Shown here one piece after another: positions 27,313-35,525 of a stretch of 64,000 nt of DNA; within the stretch, counting starts at the first letter, position 1, and every line of letters starts with the position of its first letter. A program made the position numbers and the translations under genes. The stretch comes from Bradyrhizobium sp. CSA112 (GTDB taxonomy: Bacteria > Pseudomonadota > Alphaproteobacteria > Rhizobiales > Xanthobacteraceae): the NCBI RefSeq assembly GCF_029051645.1, contig NZ_JAACFS010000015.1, positions 62,001-126,000 on the forward strand, in the 5' to 3' direction. The notes beneath the pieces were generated by a model that was not told the DNA's origin, ran no database searches, and worked only from the letters and a program-made list of their open reading frames with translations.

Positions 27313-27411
27313 GCGGCAGGTAATTTCATTCGCACGCGGGTGCAATGGCACCCCACGCGACTCGCCGTTCTTCGTGTCGATGAACTGAACCTGGGTCACC
27401 CCGCGGATCAA
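27313..27411 (-). pseudogene. Possible relic of a tyrosine recombinase (integrase)
   Basis: A short minus-strand reading frame contains QVQFIDTKNGESRGVPLHPR, which resembles the beta-sheet segment of phage-type integrases (TKNGE-R-VPL followed by a helix). An in-frame stop lies just upstream and no catalytic R-H-R-Y residues are found around it. It lies 1.6 kb from tRNA-Thr, a common integration site. The identification rests on about 20 residues and is tentative. Confidence 0.35.
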
Positions 27412-27459
27412 CTACCGCTTCGGCCGGGGCGCGACCCGATTGAACCTAGCACGGCGAAA

Positions 27460-27666
27460 CTAGTCGATTGGCACGAGCCGTTCGTCCCACTGCGCCGCAA
27501 GGTGCTTGATCTGCTCGAAATTCAGGATCGCCGGTTCACCCTCGCGGACGATTGTTGTCCGTTTGCGTTCCTTGGGTAGCAATGTCATCGCGCGCGAAAC
27601 TGCCGCGCGCAGTTTCATCGAGCCGTGATCTGTAAGGGTGACGAACTCTTCCGGGTCAAGGGCCAT
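27460..27666 (-). CDS. Hypothetical small protein
   Basis: A 68-residue hydrophilic protein (MALDPEEFVTLTDHGSMKL at the N-terminus, ending AAQWDERLVPID). The composition and regular codon use look like a real small protein, perhaps a DNA-binding or antitoxin-like product (IVREGEPAILNFEQIKHL). No toxin gene is adjacent. It sits in the poorly coding patch between the HD-GYP gene and tRNA-Thr; the stretch 27667-27948 downstream of it holds nothing I can identify. Confidence 0.5.
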   Translation of the reverse strand: MALDPEEFVTLTDHGSMKLRAAVSRAMTLLPKERKRTTIVREGEPAILNFEQIKHLAAQWDERLVPID

Positions 27667-27948
27667 GGGTCCACGCCTACACTACCGGCTGGCCCGCAAG
27701 CCAGCACACGCGCCCCGAATGCCCAACTCTCCAGATAATCCAACTTGGTTAATAGCTAGTTATCGTTCGGCTCTGTCATTTTGAATTGGCGCGCGCGGTA
27801 CACCCGTCCTTGAACCTCGACCCATGCGCCGCCCGATTTCAAATGGTTGGCCTAAAGGAGGCGGCTGCCGTCAAGCTCACAGCAGGGGTGTTCGTTCGTG
27901 CCGCACCTGCCACGGTAGCACTCAGTGAGCCATGGCAGTCGCAATGGA

Positions 27949-28431
27949 TCAGGCTACCGCTGTCAACCTGCCATCAGCATCCGGGTTTGCGCAAAGCAGA
28001 CGCTTGCGAATGGCCTCTTCAACGAGCGCGAGCACCTCCTTGGCTTGTCGCGCTTCAGCTTCAGCAACTTCGGCACGAAGCTCTACGGCCGTCAACTTAT
28101 CCTCCTGAGCTTCAATAAAGGACTGGGCTTGTTCCAGCGCTCGGCACGCATGTTGCAGCTTACGTTCGGCGGTGACGATGAGTTCACGTTGTGCCCGCTC
28201 GGCGGCCTCCGCTCGCATTTCGGCAAGCCGCAATCTTTCTAAGGCGCTTGTGCAAAGCGACTGGGCACGGGCTTCGGTATCGCGTGCGTGCTTCTCCATA
28301 CCGCGGAAGACATCGGCCGCTTGATATACCAGATCGAGGGCTGTTGCTCCCTTGTCCGGTGCTAGCGGTGAGGGAAAGCTCAGGATGTCCTCATCCCCTC
28401 CAACTGACGCTCTGGAAGTACGCTGCGCCAT
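27949..28431 (-). CDS. Hypothetical coiled-coil protein
   Basis: A 160-residue protein dominated by a long heptad-rich helix from about residue 45 to 145 (AEMRAEAAERAQRELIVTAE, LEQAQSFIEAQEDKL). There is no signal peptide or membrane helix. The start at ATG 28431 is preferred; a GTG eight codons upstream is possible, and neither has a strong ribosome site. Coiled-coil proteins of this size are widespread in Bradyrhizobium accessory regions. Function unknown. Confidence 0.6.
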   Translation of the reverse strand: MAQRTSRASVGGDEDILSFPSPLAPDKGATALDLVYQAADVFRGMEKHARDTEARAQSLCTSALERLRLAEMRAEAAERAQRELIVTAERKLQHACRALEQAQSFIEAQEDKLTAVELRAEVAEAEARQAKEVLALVEEAIRKRLLCANPDADGRLTAVA

Positions 28432-28617
28432 GTAGTTCAAGCTCGTCGTGAACACACACGAGCAGCATCATGAATAGCTATGGTTAACGGATGGTTAAAC
28501 AGTTGTATGCCGGGAGGCGTCGCGACGGCGCCCGGCAGGGCAGTGGCACGCGAAGTCTATCAGCAACGTCCTTGAACGCGCTTTACGGACACCCCCTCCG
28601 GAGGGAAAAAATTCGAC

Positions 28618-28908
28618 GTGAAGCATGCTTATTTCGCTGATGCGCTGCGGATGGAAATCTGTGCTGGCAATGATCATCGCGTTCTGCGCGCCCTCGCCCG
28701 AAAACTGGTTGAAAAGGGATTGGAAGGCGATCTCGCGGCACTGCGCGAGATAGGGGATCGGTTGGACGGCAAACCCGCACAGATTATCGAACGCGGCGAT
28801 GTCCCAGTGGAAGCGCTGTCCGACGCTGAACTGTTCGCGATCATTCGGGGCGGATTAGGCGAGCCGGTAGATGAACCGACGCGGATGGGAGACCTAACTG
28901 GTGGTTAA
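28618..28908 (+). CDS. DUF5681-like hypothetical protein
   Basis: A 96-residue protein starting at GTG 28618 with GGAGGG upstream. The central part (LARKLVEKGLEGDLAALREI followed by GDRLDGKPAQ) resembles the helical core of DUF5681/terminase-small-subunit-like proteins found in rhizobial mobile and prophage regions. It is adjacent to tRNA-Thr and to the possible integrase relic, consistent with remnants of an old island. No terminase large subunit is present. Confidence 0.6.
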   Translation: MKHAYFADALRMEICAGNDHRVLRALARKLVEKGLEGDLAALREIGDRLDGKPAQIIERGDVPVEALSDAELFAIIRGGLGEPVDEPTRMGDLTGG

Positions 28909-28987
28909 GCGGTGGTTCCTTCGAAACTTTGCAAAACCGAACTTGCAAAATCGGTCACGTAAATCGCAGTTTTTTCAATAGGAAGAA

Positions 28988-29062
28988 TGGTGCTGCCAGA
29001 CAGGATTGAACTGTCGACCTCTCCATTACCAATGGAGTGCTCTACCACTGAGCTACGGCAGC
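28988..29062 (-). tRNA. tRNA-Thr (anticodon GGT)
   Basis: A 75-base minus-strand gene including an encoded 3' CCA. Acceptor stem GCTGCCG/TGGCAGC, D arm AGCTCAGTGGTAGAGC, anticodon stem CTCCA/TGGAG with loop TTGGTAA (anticodon GGT, codon ACC) and a T arm with GTTCAATC are all visible. It lies at the border of a patch of likely accessory genes (27.3-28.9 kb). Confidence 0.95.
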
Positions 29063-29670
29063 ATGCCCGGTACTTAAGGGAATCGGCCCAAATGGCCGCC
29101 CACTAGGCGGCCGGTTCTTGCCACAAGGGCCACTCTGGCGCAAGCACGCGGGCGGGCCGGAAAGGGCCGAAAATCGTGAAAAACCGGCGCTGAGGATCGC
29201 TACATCAGGCAATTCCACAAGTTTGGGCCTTACTCTGGTTCCCGATCTCGTCCTGAACGGCCGGACTGCGGTCGCGCAGGCCTGTCGAATACTTGTGGCG
29301 TAAGCCGCCTGGTCTCCAGCTCGCTCCAATTCTCGTGATGCCCGGCCCAATCCCGGGCATGCTGCCCTCTCAGGAGTCGACGCCCTACCAAGTCTTGGCC
29401 CTACCAGGTCTTGCGTTTTCGGATGACGTAAGGCCCATTCCTACTTTGCATGGGGTTGTTTTCGCAATTTTGAGTCCGGTGCAGCGATGCACCTACCACC
29501 GCATTCCGAGGAATTCGAGGGCATCGATCAGCTCGATCCGGCCTCGGTGAAAGAGCTGTTCGGCCATCCGCCCGATGTGCCGGGCGCACGATTGCGGTAA
29601 AACCCACCATCTTCCGGCGACGGCGTCGCCTGACGCCGTTTCGATCAAGGCGTGTTCGACGGTACTAGCG
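29063..29670. other. 608-base gap without a confident gene
   Basis: Between tRNA-Thr and the small basic-protein gene I see no convincing gene. A perfect seven-base hairpin (GGCCGCC / GGCGGCC, 29094-29112) lies just upstream of the tRNA. Two overlapping short frames near 29486-29599 (plus, 37 codons) and 29493-29681 (minus, 62 codons) both look mildly protein-like, but they are mutually exclusive and neither has clear support. Confidence 0.4.
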
Positions 29671-29868
29671 ATGAAGGACAATCACGATAAGGCTGCGGGA
29701 AAGACCGGCGCGGATGTAAAGGATTCGCGGCGCGACCGGTTGAAGCTGGCGCTGCGCGAAAATCTCAAGCGGCGGAAGTCGCAGGCGCGCGGACGCAGCG
29801 ATGTCGCATCTTCCGAAACGGCCGATGCCTCCCTAGATGACGCCAGCGGAGAAAAGCCTCGCCAGTAG
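29671..29868 (+). CDS. Small basic hypothetical protein
   Basis: A 65-residue protein starting MKDNHDKAAGKTG with a strongly basic centre (RRDRLKLALRENLKRRKSQARGR). This layout, a disordered N-terminus and a lysine/arginine-rich helix, is common for small conserved proteins in Bradyrhizobiaceae. Function is unknown; nucleic-acid binding is possible from charge alone. It lies 82 bases upstream of the flavoprotein gene on the same strand. Confidence 0.65.
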   Translation: MKDNHDKAAGKTGADVKDSRRDRLKLALRENLKRRKSQARGRSDVASSETADASLDDASGEKPRQ

Positions 29869-29950
29869 CGCAGCGGGACATCCCGATCGCTCGCCGGGTG
29901 GCAAGGCGCGCTCTCTGCAGCGTTCTGTTTCTTTTTTAGGCGGCGACAAA

Positions 29951-31660
29951 ATGAGTGCAGACATCACGACCGGCCCGGCGACCGGCGCCAACGCTTACGC
30001 ATTTCCTCGTCACGAGCAAACCTTCCCGACGCTGACGCCGCACGAAATCGAGCGCATGCGGCGGTTCGGAGAGCTGCGAAGCTATAAAGACGGCGAAGCC
30101 CTGTTCGAGACCGGCAAGGTCGGCCCCGGCATGTTCGTGGTGTTGTCGGGCCATGTCGCGATCACCCAGCGCGATGGCCTCGGCCGCGTCACTCCCGTCA
30201 TCGATCAGGGGCCGGGACAGTTTCTGGCCGAGATCGGCCAGCTCTCGGGCCGCGTTGCGCTGGTCGACGGTCATGCCGATGGCGGCGATGTCGAAGCGCT
30301 CTTGATTCCGTCCGATCGATTGCGCGCGCTTCTGGTCGCGGAAGCCGAACTCGGCGAGCGCATCATGCGCGCACTGATCCTGCGCCGGGTCAGCCTGATC
30401 CAGGGCGGCGTCGGCGGTCCGGTGCTGATCGGCCCGGCCTCGCTCGGCGACATGGCGCGGCTGCAGAATTTTCTGGGGCGTAACGGCCAGCCGCATTATG
30501 TGCTCGATCCCGCAACCGACAAGGATGCCGCCGACCTCGTCGCGCGCTATGCCACCTCGCGCGCCGATCTGCCGCTGGTCGTGATTCCTGACGGGCGGGT
30601 GCTGCGCAATCCGTCGGAGCCGGCGATCGCCTACGCGATCGGCATGATCGGCGACAACAACCATGAAAAGCTCTACGACGTCGCGGTGGTCGGCGGCGGC
30701 CCGGCGGGCCTCGCCACCGCGGTCTATGCGGCTTCCGAAGGATTGTCGGTCGCCGTGTTCGACGCGCGCGCGTTCGGTGGCCAGGCCGGCGCCAGCGCGC
30801 GGATCGAGAATTATCTCGGCTTCCCGACCGGCATTTCGGGCCAGGCGCTTGCCGGGCGCGCCTTCAACCAGGCGCAAAAATTCGGCGCCGACATGATGAT
30901 CCCGGTCTCGATCCGCTCGCTCGATTGCAGCCGCACCGATGGCCTCTTTGCGCTGGCGACGGACTGCGGACAGATGATGCGCGCCAAATCCGTCGTGGTG
31001 GCGAGCGGAGCGCGTTATCGCCGGCCCGAGATCGAAAATCTTGCGAAGTTCGAGGGACGCGGGGTCTGGTACTGGGCATCGCCGATCGAGGCGAAGCTAT
31101 GCGCCGGCCAGGATGTCGTGCTCGTCGGCGGCGGCAATTCTGCCGGACAAGCCGCGGTGTTCCTGTCCGGCCATGCGCGCAAGGTCTACATGATCATCCG
31201 CGGCGGCGGGCTAGGCGCCAGCATGTCGCGTTATCTGATCGAGCGCATCGAGGCGACGCCGAACATCGAACTGATGTTCAACACCGAAGTGATTGGCCTC
31301 GAAGGCGATGACGACGCGTCGCTGGCGCGTGTGCGCTGGCGCAGCCGTCTGGCGCCGGAGGAATACGCGCTCGATATCCGCAACCTGTTTCTGTTCGTCG
31401 GCGCCGATCCTGCCACCGGCTGGCTCGAGGGTTGCGGCGTCATGGTCGACCGCGGCGGCTTCGTGGTGACGGGGGCGCAATGCAAACAGCAAGACGGGCC
31501 GTCGGCGTCGCCGCTGGAAACCTCGGTGCCCGGCGTGTTCGCGGTCGGCGACGTGCGCTCCGGCTCCGTCAAGCGCGTCGGCGGCGCGATCGGCGAGGGC
31601 GCGCAGGTCGTTGCCGCGCTGCATGGCTTTCTGGCCGATAGCGCGAAGCCGGCGCTATAG
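29951..31660 (+). CDS. Cyclic-nucleotide-binding, thioredoxin-reductase-like flavoprotein
   Basis: A 569-residue cytoplasmic fusion. Residues about 30-150 form a CNMP-type beta-roll (DGEALFETGKVGPGMFVVLSG region). Residues 160-225 look like a glutaredoxin/thioredoxin-like insert (FLGRNGQPHYVLD, LPLVVIPDGRVLRNPS). From 240 comes a low-molecular-weight thioredoxin-reductase fold with FAD motif GGGPAG (248-253) and NAD(P)H motif GGGNSAG (393-399). The redox CxxC of true thioredoxin reductases is replaced by YWAS (374-377), so it cannot reduce thioredoxin by the usual route. Start chosen at ATG 29951. Likely a redox or signalling enzyme gated by a ligand; substrate unknown. Confidence 0.9.
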   Translation: MSADITTGPATGANAYAFPRHEQTFPTLTPHEIERMRRFGELRSYKDGEALFETGKVGPGMFVVLSGHVAITQRDGLGRVTPVIDQGPGQFLAEIGQLSGRVALVDGHADGGDVEALLIPSDRLRALLVAEAELGERIMRALILRRVSLIQGGVGGPVLIGPASLGDMARLQNFLGRNGQPHYVLDPATDKDAADLVARYATSRADLPLVVIPDGRVLRNPSEPAIAYAIGMIGDNNHEKLYDVAVVGGGPAGLATAVYAASEGLSVAVFDARAFGGQAGASARIENYLGFPTGISGQALAGRAFNQAQKFGADMMIPVSIRSLDCSRTDGLFALATDCGQMMRAKSVVVASGARYRRPEIENLAKFEGRGVWYWASPIEAKLCAGQDVVLVGGGNSAGQAAVFLSGHARKVYMIIRGGGLGASMSRYLIERIEATPNIELMFNTEVIGLEGDDDASLARVRWRSRLAPEEYALDIRNLFLFVGADPATGWLEGCGVMVDRGGFVVTGAQCKQQDGPSASPLETSVPGVFAVGDVRSGSVKRVGGAIGEGAQVVAALHGFLADSAKPAL

Positions 31661-31893
31661 GAGAAGGCGCCGTATAACGGTCCGATCCCACGCTACTGTT
31701 AGATTCAATTCATCAGCGTCGTCTCTGCTGGCATTTGTGACAAGTGTGCAAATATTTCGCGCATCATACTACTTTCGTTGCTGTGTCTTCATTCACGCAC
31801 ATGCCTGCATTGCCGGCGTGGCACGCGATGCGTGTGGAAATTTTTCGTGCCGCGTCGTAGCCTTTGGAAAGTTTCCAACGAAGGGGGCGCATC

Positions 31894-32394
31894 ATGATGC
31901 TGGGGATGAGTTTGTCGACGTTGACGGTGGTCCATGTGATCATCAGCCTGATTGCCATCGTCGCGGGCCTGGTCGTGATGTTCGGAATGCTCGGCTCGAA
32001 ACTTCAGCCGGGTCTCACCGCGATCTTCCTGGTGTTCACGATCCTGACCAGCGCCACCGGTTTTGTGATTCCGCCATTCTTGTTCGAAAAGACGTTGCCA
32101 TCTCACATGATCGGCATTCTGTCGCTGGTGCTGCTGGCGGTCGCCTGCATTGCGCTCTACGTCACGAAGCTGTCCGGCCCATGGCGCTGGATCTACGTGC
32201 TGACCGCGCTGATCTCGCTTTATCTCAACGTGTTCGTGCTGGTGATCCAGAGCTTCCTCAAGATACCGGCGTTGACCGCACTGGCGCCGGGCAATCCGCC
32301 GTCGGGGCCCATCTTCGCGGTGGCCCAGGGCCTCGTCCTGGTGTTTTTTGTCGTCATGATCATCGGCGTGTGGCGGCGCTTCCGCCCCGCGTGA
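31894..32394 (+). CDS. Hypothetical multi-pass membrane protein
   Basis: A 166-residue integral membrane protein with about five hydrophobic helices and very short loops (for example FEKTLPSH and TKLSGPWR). AAGGGGG lies upstream of the ATG pair at 31894/31897. The pattern is of a small inner-membrane protein of unknown function. It stands between the flavoprotein gene and an alpha/beta-hydrolase gene on the same strand, separated from both by more than 100 bases. Confidence 0.75.
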   Translation: MMLGMSLSTLTVVHVIISLIAIVAGLVVMFGMLGSKLQPGLTAIFLVFTILTSATGFVIPPFLFEKTLPSHMIGILSLVLLAVACIALYVTKLSGPWRWIYVLTALISLYLNVFVLVIQSFLKIPALTALAPGNPPSGPIFAVAQGLVLVFFVVMIIGVWRRFRPA

Positions 32395-32414
32395 GAGCTT
32401 ACTTGACCCAATCT

Positions 32415-32510
32415 CGTCATTCCGGGGCGCGCGCCAGCGCGAACCCGGAATCTCTTTTCACCACATCCAGATTCCGGGTCCACGCGAAGACGCGTGTCCC
32501 GGAATGACGG
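32415..32510. repeat. Dispersed palindromic repeat, family A
   Basis: A 96-base palindrome (CGTCATTCCGGGGCGC... ending GTCCCGGAATGACGG) located between the membrane-protein gene and the alpha/beta-hydrolase gene. The inner arms CCCGGAATCT and AGATTCCGGG are complementary. Same family as 8661, 19111, 33373 and 49322. Confidence 0.9.
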
Positions 32511-32531
32511 CGTAGCAAGAGGAGAATTCCC

Positions 32532-33356
32532 ATGCCCACCATCACCACCAAAGACGGCGTCGACATCTTCTACAAGGACTGGGGCTCGGGTCAGCCCATC
32601 GTGTTCAGCCACGGCTGGCCGCTGTCATCAGACGACTGGGACACGCAGATGCTGTTTTTCCTGAACAACGGTTTCCGCGTGATCGCCCATGACCGGCGCG
32701 GCCATGGCCGCTCCAGCCAGGTGGCCGACGGCCACGACATGGATCATTACGCCGACGACCTCGCGGCGCTGACGGCGCATCTCGATCTGAAGGACGCCGT
32801 TCATATCGGCCATTCCACCGGCGGCGGCGAGGTGGTGCATTATATCGCCCGCCACGGCGAGAGCCGGGTGGCGAAGGCGGCGATCCTGAGCGCAGTGCCG
32901 CCACTGATGGTGCAGACGCCGGCCAATCCGGGCGGTCTTCCCAAGGAAGTCTTCGACGGACTTCAGGCGCAGCTCGCCGCGAACCGCTCGGAATTCTATC
33001 GCGCGCTGCCGTCGGGCCCGTTCTATGGCTACAACCGCCCGGGCGCCAAGCCTTCGGAAGCCATTATCCAGAACTGGTGGCGTCAGGGCATGATCGGCGG
33101 GGCCAAGGCGCATTACGACGGCGTCGTCGCCTTCTCGCAGACCGACTTCACCGAAGATCTCAAGAAGATCACCGTGCCGGTGCTGGTGATGCATGGCGAC
33201 GACGACCAGATCGTTCCTTACGAAGACTCCGCGCCGCTGTCGGCGAAGCTTTTGAAGAACGGCACGCTGAAGACCTACAAGGGCTTTCCGCACGGCATGC
33301 CGACCACGGAAGCGGCCACGATCAATGCCGATCTGCTGGCGTTCATCAGGTCGTAG
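32532..33356 (+). CDS. Alpha/beta hydrolase, cofactor-free haloperoxidase-like
   Basis: A 274-residue alpha/beta-hydrolase closely resembling bacterial non-heme chloroperoxidases, which are esterases with perhydrolase activity. The oxyanion motif HGWP is at 27-30, the nucleophile S95 lies in GHSTGG, the acid is in HGDDDQIVP (about D225) and the catalytic histidine H254 is in FPHGMP. GAGGAGAATTCCC precedes the ATG. No signal peptide, so cytoplasmic. Physiological substrate unknown; it is flanked on both sides by family A repeats and appears to be a single-gene unit. Confidence 0.92.
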   Translation: MPTITTKDGVDIFYKDWGSGQPIVFSHGWPLSSDDWDTQMLFFLNNGFRVIAHDRRGHGRSSQVADGHDMDHYADDLAALTAHLDLKDAVHIGHSTGGGEVVHYIARHGESRVAKAAILSAVPPLMVQTPANPGGLPKEVFDGLQAQLAANRSEFYRALPSGPFYGYNRPGAKPSEAIIQNWWRQGMIGGAKAHYDGVVAFSQTDFTEDLKKITVPVLVMHGDDDQIVPYEDSAPLSAKLLKNGTLKTYKGFPHGMPTTEAATINADLLAFIRS

Positions 33357-33372
33357 GCTCAGAGCGTAAGAA

Positions 33373-33454
33373 CGTCGTTCCGGGGCGATGCGCTAGCATC
33401 GAACCCGGAACCTCGAGATTCCGGGTTCGCGCTTCGCGCGCCCCGGAATGACGG
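33373..33454. repeat. Dispersed palindromic repeat, family A
   Basis: An 82-base palindrome starting CGTCGTTCCGGGGCGATG and ending GCCCCGGAATGACGG with a central CTCGAG. It is the second family A copy within 1 kb and lies between the hydrolase and murA. Confidence 0.9.
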
Positions 33455-33543
33455 TTGCTGCGCCACCCCATCAAATCGCCGCAAATATCTTCTGCTGTGC
33501 ACCCATATCTCCTGCAATTTGTGCATAGTAGAAGGGTGTCGTC

Positions 33544-34833
33544 ATGGACCGCATTCGTATCGTCGGCGGCAGCAAGCTCAACGGCACCATTGCCATTTCA
33601 GGCGCGAAGAATGCGGCCCTGCCGCTGATGATCGCTGCCCTGCTCACGGAGGAAACGCTCATCCTCGACAACGTGCCGCGGCTTGCCGACGTCGCGCAGT
33701 TACAGCGTATTTTAGGCAATCACGGCGTCGACATCATGTCCGCGGGCAAGCGGCCCGGCGACCGGCAATACCAGGGCCAGACCCTGCACATCTCGGCGGC
33801 GAATATCATCGACACCACGGCGCCGTATGAACTGGTGTCGCGGATGCGCGCCAGCTTCTGGGTGATCGCGCCGCTGCTGGCGCGGATGCACGAAGCAAAG
33901 GTCTCGCTGCCGGGCGGCTGCGCCATCGGCACGCGGCCGGTCGATCTCCTGATCATGGCGCTGGAAAAGCTCGGCGCTGAACTCACCATCGACGGCGGCT
34001 ATGTGGTGGCGAAGGCGCCCGGCGGCCTGCGCGGCGCAGCGATTGACTTTCCCAAGGTGACGGTGAGCGGCACCCATGTCGCGCTGATGGCGGCAACGCT
34101 CGCCAAGGGCACGACCATCATCAGCAACGCCGCCTGCGAACCTGAAATCGCAGATGTCGCCGATTGCCTGAACAAGATGGGCGCGCGCATCACCGGCGCG
34201 GGCACGCCTCGCATCACGGTCGAGGGCGTCGCGAAACTGCACGGTGCCCAGCATACCGTGCTGCCGGACCGGATCGAAGCCGGCACCTATGCGATGGCGG
34301 TCGCGATGACCGGCGGCGACGTGCAGCTTTCCGGCGCGCGCCCCGAGCTGCTGCAGTCGGCGCTCGACGTGCTGGTGCAAGCCGGCGCCGTCATCACCGT
34401 CAACAATGACGGCATCCGGGTCGCGCGCAATGGCGCCGGCATCCGCCCCGTGACGGTGTCGACCGCGCCGTTCCCGGGTTTCCCGACCGACCTGCAGGCG
34501 CAATTGATGGCGCTGATGGCCTGCGCCGACGGCTCCTCGCAGATCACCGAGACCATTTTCGAAAACCGCTTCATGCATGTGCAGGAACTGGCGCGGTTCG
34601 GCGCGCGGATTTCGCTGGACGGCGAAACCGCGACCATTGACGGCATCGCCAGGCTGCGCGGCGCGCCCGTGATGGCGACCGATTTGCGCGCGTCGGTCTC
34701 GCTTGTCATCGCGGGGCTTGCCGCCGAGGGCGAAACCATGGTCAACCGCATCTATCATCTGGACCGCGGTTTCGAGCGGCTGGAGGAAAAACTCTCGGCC
34801 TGCGGTGCATCGATCGAGCGCATCAGCGATTGA
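33544..34833 (+). CDS. murA: UDP-N-acetylglucosamine 1-carboxyvinyltransferase
   Basis: A 429-residue cytoplasmic enzyme transferring enolpyruvate from PEP to UDP-GlcNAc, the committed step of peptidoglycan synthesis. It starts MDRIRIVGGSKLNGTIAISG with the substrate-binding K-N pair (AKNAALPLM), and the active-site cysteine C126 is in PGGCAIG, as in fosfomycin-sensitive MurA. Length is standard. It is the first gene of the conserved Rhizobiales order murA, DUF2948, hisD, UPF0262, low-MW phosphatase. Confidence 0.98.
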   Translation: MDRIRIVGGSKLNGTIAISGAKNAALPLMIAALLTEETLILDNVPRLADVAQLQRILGNHGVDIMSAGKRPGDRQYQGQTLHISAANIIDTTAPYELVSRMRASFWVIAPLLARMHEAKVSLPGGCAIGTRPVDLLIMALEKLGAELTIDGGYVVAKAPGGLRGAAIDFPKVTVSGTHVALMAATLAKGTTIISNAACEPEIADVADCLNKMGARITGAGTPRITVEGVAKLHGAQHTVLPDRIEAGTYAMAVAMTGGDVQLSGARPELLQSALDVLVQAGAVITVNNDGIRVARNGAGIRPVTVSTAPFPGFPTDLQAQLMALMACADGSSQITETIFENRFMHVQELARFGARISLDGETATIDGIARLRGAPVMATDLRASVSLVIAGLAAEGETMVNRIYHLDRGFERLEEKLSACGASIERISD

Positions 34834-34875
34834 GTAGATCGCAGGCTAGCGAGAGATCAGCGAAAGATTATTGGG

Positions 34876-35328
34876 ATGCCGGCGGACCCGCTGAAACTGA
34901 TTGCGCTCGATGCCGACGATCTCGCCGTCATGTCGGCCCATGTCCAGGACGCCCGCGTCCAGGCGTCCGACATCGTCTGGCGGCAGGACGAAAAGCGGCT
35001 GGTGGTCGGCATGAACAGGCTCGACTGGGAGCAGACGCTGTCAGGCGGAACCGAACCGCGCCGCCTCATTGCGGCGCTGCGCTTCGACAGGGTGCTGGCC
35101 TGTAAATCGCGCAACATCGATCTGGAACAGCTAGATGCGGTGCTGGAACTGGTCGGGATCGAATTCCATCCCGGCGAGGCGCCGGGCGGCAGCGCGCTTC
35201 TGCTGTTCAGCCAGGGCGGGGCGCTGCGGCTGGACGTCGAGTGCCTGGAATGTGAGCTGACCGACCTCGGCACCGACGATCTCGGGACCAGCGACCTCAC
35301 CATCGCGCCGGCAGGCCCGGAGGGGTGA
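34876..35328 (+). CDS. DUF2948 family protein
   Basis: A 150-residue soluble protein of the DUF2948 family, which is found almost only in alphaproteobacteria and sits between murA and hisD. Characteristic segments are LKLIALDADDLAVMSAHVQD, VRASD-like QASDIVWRQDEKRLVVGMNR and CLECELTDLG. The biochemical function is unknown. Translation starts at ATG 34876, 42 bases after murA, so co-transcription is likely. Confidence 0.9.
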   Translation: MPADPLKLIALDADDLAVMSAHVQDARVQASDIVWRQDEKRLVVGMNRLDWEQTLSGGTEPRRLIAALRFDRVLACKSRNIDLEQLDAVLELVGIEFHPGEAPGGSALLLFSQGGALRLDVECLECELTDLGTDDLGTSDLTIAPAGPEG

Positions 35329-35345
35329 TTCTACCGCCGTAGGCG

Positions 35346-35437
35346 CCGTAGGGTGGGCAAAGCGCAGCGTGCCCACCATCTTCGACCGCCCGAGCAGAAC
35401 CATACGGTGGGCTCGCTTCGCTTAGCCCACCCTACGG
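35346..35437. repeat. Dispersed palindromic repeat, family C
   Basis: A 92-base palindrome beginning CCGTAGGGTGGGCAAAGCG and ending CTTAGCCCACCCTACGG. The inner arm GTGCCCACCAT is paired with ATACGGTGGGC. It interrupts the murA-hisD block between DUF2948 and hisD. Confidence 0.88.
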
Positions 35438-35525
35438 ATTCTGTTTCTGAGGCGGCAAGGGTTGACGGCCCTTGGCCGCCGCGCCATTGAGCATGGGCCT
35501 TCGATCCTAGCCCCAGAAAGTCCCC

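Noticed and set aside
29486..29681. Overlapping short frames on both strands (37 and 62 codons)
   Set aside because: Each has mildly protein-like composition, but they exclude each other and lack ribosome sites or recognisable families.
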